NCBI RefSeq assembly: GCF_052118925.1
Contig: NZ_JBQKGG010000006.1
Span: 61,770-125,769 of the forward strand
Origin: Lientehia sp934351765
Lineage (GTDB): Bacteria > Bacillota > Clostridia > Lachnospirales > Lachnospiraceae
Length of the DNA: 64,000 nt
Reading direction: 5' to 3'
The notes under the pieces were generated by a model that saw nothing but the letters and a program-made list of their open reading frames with translations, searched no databases and was not told the DNA's origin. Of this stretch, positions 62,784-64,000 are shown piece by piece. Both the position numbers and the translations under genes were made by a program. Position 1 is the first letter of the stretch, and each line of letters begins with the position of its first letter.

Positions 62784-64000
62784 CTATACTTTTACATAAT
62801 AGTATCTCCATTGTCTCAATGCTCTGTTCCAGTATCTCCTTTGCTCAAAACGCTGCCGGCTTTTCGATGTTTTGCTCTTAGCTTTTGAGACTTTCGTTGT
62901 CTCTGTTTTTCTTTTTGAAGAACCCGATTTCGGCTTGGTAAATGCCGCCGCTATCATATTATAACCAACGCTGAAAATCCCATCCGTTGCGATTGCTGTC
63001 ATCTTTGCTCCAATATTAGTTTGGGGCAATTTCGCCATGTTACTGAACGTTGCCAAAGTTCCAATCGCTGTAGTTACTCCAATCGCTACAGATTCTCCCA
63101 TGGATCTCCCATCTTTCCGACTTTTCCACGCAGTCGCTATTCCTCCAAAAATCGCTGCACCAACAGCTCCTATTCTTGATGCCCCTATCGCTCCTGTTCC
63201 CGCCGCAATCGCCGCATCGGCCCAGGTGTATTTTTGTCCGGTAGTAGCCGCTGCGATTGCAGTTGACGCCACATTAACAACTGCTCCTACAAGCATCGTT
63301 GCTGCTGTCAGCAGCCATTCTCCTGCCTCATCCAGATTTTTCACTGGATTGTTCGCGCAGTACACATACAGGTTTCCTTTTAACAGCCCGGCGTTGTCAT
63401 CCATCTGCCAGTCTGCATTCAGGAACCGTCCGGTCTCCGGATCGTAGTACCGGCTGTTCAGGTAATACAGCCCGCTCTCGCTGTCATAGTAGTACCCGCG
63501 GTACCGTAAGGGGTTGACTGCCCCAATGCTGTCCGCCAGCTCCCCGGTGCAGGAAAGGAGCTTTCCCCAGGAATCATACCGGTAGCCTGCCACCTGGGTT
63601 CCTTCACTGTCCAGGATCCCGACAACATCTCCCTGAAGGTTCAGGATATAATAGTAGACCGTTCCATTCTTCTTGAAGCCCAGCGGCAGGCCGTTGGCAT
63701 CATAGAAGAAGTCCAGGCGCGTGCTCCCCTTCTTCTGGGTCAGCAGGGTCGTTCCGTTCCGGTAGTACCGGGTCACTCCGCTCTCATCCGCCTTCGTCAT
63801 CCGGTAACCGTCTTCATCGTAGGTATAGGTGGTCGTTCTTCCGCCTGCCGTAAGGCTTTTCAGTTCCCGGCCATGCTGCCAGCCAAAGGCCATGCCGTCC
63901 CGGTAGGATAAGGGATTTCCGATGGCATCATAGGTGATCGTCTGGCCGTCATACTCTGTCAGCTGATCCTTCCAGCCCTCAGCCCCGTATCCGTAGGAAA
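62784..64000 (-). CDS. RHS protein C-terminus with toxin tip 1 (partial, runs off the window)
   Basis: The frame is open to the right edge. It has YGYGAEGWKDQLTEYDGQT, RYYRNGTTLLTQKKGS, RYRGYYYDSESGLYYLNSRYY and PETGRFLNADWQMDD, then a tip starting near NPVKNLDEAGEW. The tip is hydrophobic (AATMLVGAVVNVASTAIAAAT, GAVGAAIFGGIATAW) and ends in the same basic tail as tip 2. The core is almost identical to tip 2's core; the middle of the tip has diverged. This is probably the functional main gene, but its 5' part is not in the window. Confidence 0.85.
   Translation of the reverse strand, partial: SYGYGAEGWKDQLTEYDGQTITYDAIGNPLSYRDGMAFGWQHGRELKSLTAGGRTTTYTYDEDGYRMTKADESGVTRYYRNGTTLLTQKKGSTRLDFFYDANGLPLGFKKNGTVYYYILNLQGDVVGILDSEGTQVAGYRYDSWGKLLSCTGELADSIGAVNPLRYRGYYYDSESGLYYLNSRYYDPETGRFLNADWQMDDNAGLLKGNLYVYCANNPVKNLDEAGEWLLTAATMLVGAVVNVASTAIAAATTGQKYTWADAAIAAGTGAIGASRIGAVGAAIFGGIATAWKSRKDGRSMGESVAIGVTTAIGTLATFSNMAKLPQTNIGAKMTAIATDGIFSVGYNMIAAAFTKPKSGSSKRKTETTKVSKAKSKTSKSRQRFEQRRYWNRALRQWRYYYVKV

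Overview
The window is about 64 kb of a Gram-positive, low-to-mid GC Clostridia chromosome, most likely a gut Lachnospiraceae. This follows from the gene families and their order: hprK-murB-whiA-crh-dnaE-pfkA, mcsA-mcsB-clpC, hisS-aspS-glyA, a tyrosyl T-box before tyrS, hemZ, an ATP-type PEP carboxykinase, a cell-surface protein with a cadherin-like domain, and strong GGAGG-type ribosome binding sites. The species is inferred, not proven. Most genes lie on the minus strand. The plus-strand exceptions are a lactonase at the left edge, pyrG, tyrS, pckA and one lipoprotein.

Layout. 0-4 kb: lactonase, HAD phosphatase, radA, and a small protein of unknown function. 4-9 kb: stress operon gntR-mcsA-mcsB-clpC, with a GntR/YtrA-type regulator where CtsR is usual and a palindrome on the promoter. 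9-12.3 kb: an HMGL-like aldolase and a membrane-anchored protein with a very acidic, repetitive tail. 12.3-12.9 kb: tandem and hairpin repeats. 12.9-22 kb: glyA, aspS, hisS, hemZ, a metallo-hydrolase and relA. 22-34 kb: pfkA, dnaE, crh, whiA, murB, hprK, uvrC and ftsH, which couple carbon-catabolite signalling, cell-wall synthesis, replication and repair. 34-37.5 kb: pyrG and T-box-tyrS. 37.8-45.3 kb: a GGDEF-REC-HD-GYP protein, xpt, a LacI remnant and sbcCD. 45.6-49 kb: pckA, an SH3-domain membrane protein and a PHP-domain protein. 49.4-53.9 kb: the polyamine transporter potABCD with its cupin-HTH regulator. 54-57.2 kb: a DUF1846 protein, a CmpB-like membrane protein and a methyltransferase.

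From about 57.2 kb the character changes. There is an AT-rich stretch with decayed small ORFs and a lipoprotein. It is followed by an RHS polymorphic-toxin locus that runs off the right end: an RHS C-terminus with its small membrane immunity protein, a broken orphan RHS core with a second toxin tip and immunity protein, and the relic of a third cassette (an immunity C-terminus plus an RHS fragment).

The most unusual non-coding signal is a set of intergenic elements (12.6, 49.1-49.3, 53.1-53.3 and 54.0-54.2 kb). In two independent pairs (A/B and C/D) the loop is nearly identical while the long outer stem has an unrelated sequence yet remains self-complementary. Other notable points are a Crh/HPr-type protein with Glu at position 15 instead of the phosphorylated His, a McsB whose active-site Cys position is Tyr, and matching hairpins between toxin and immunity genes.
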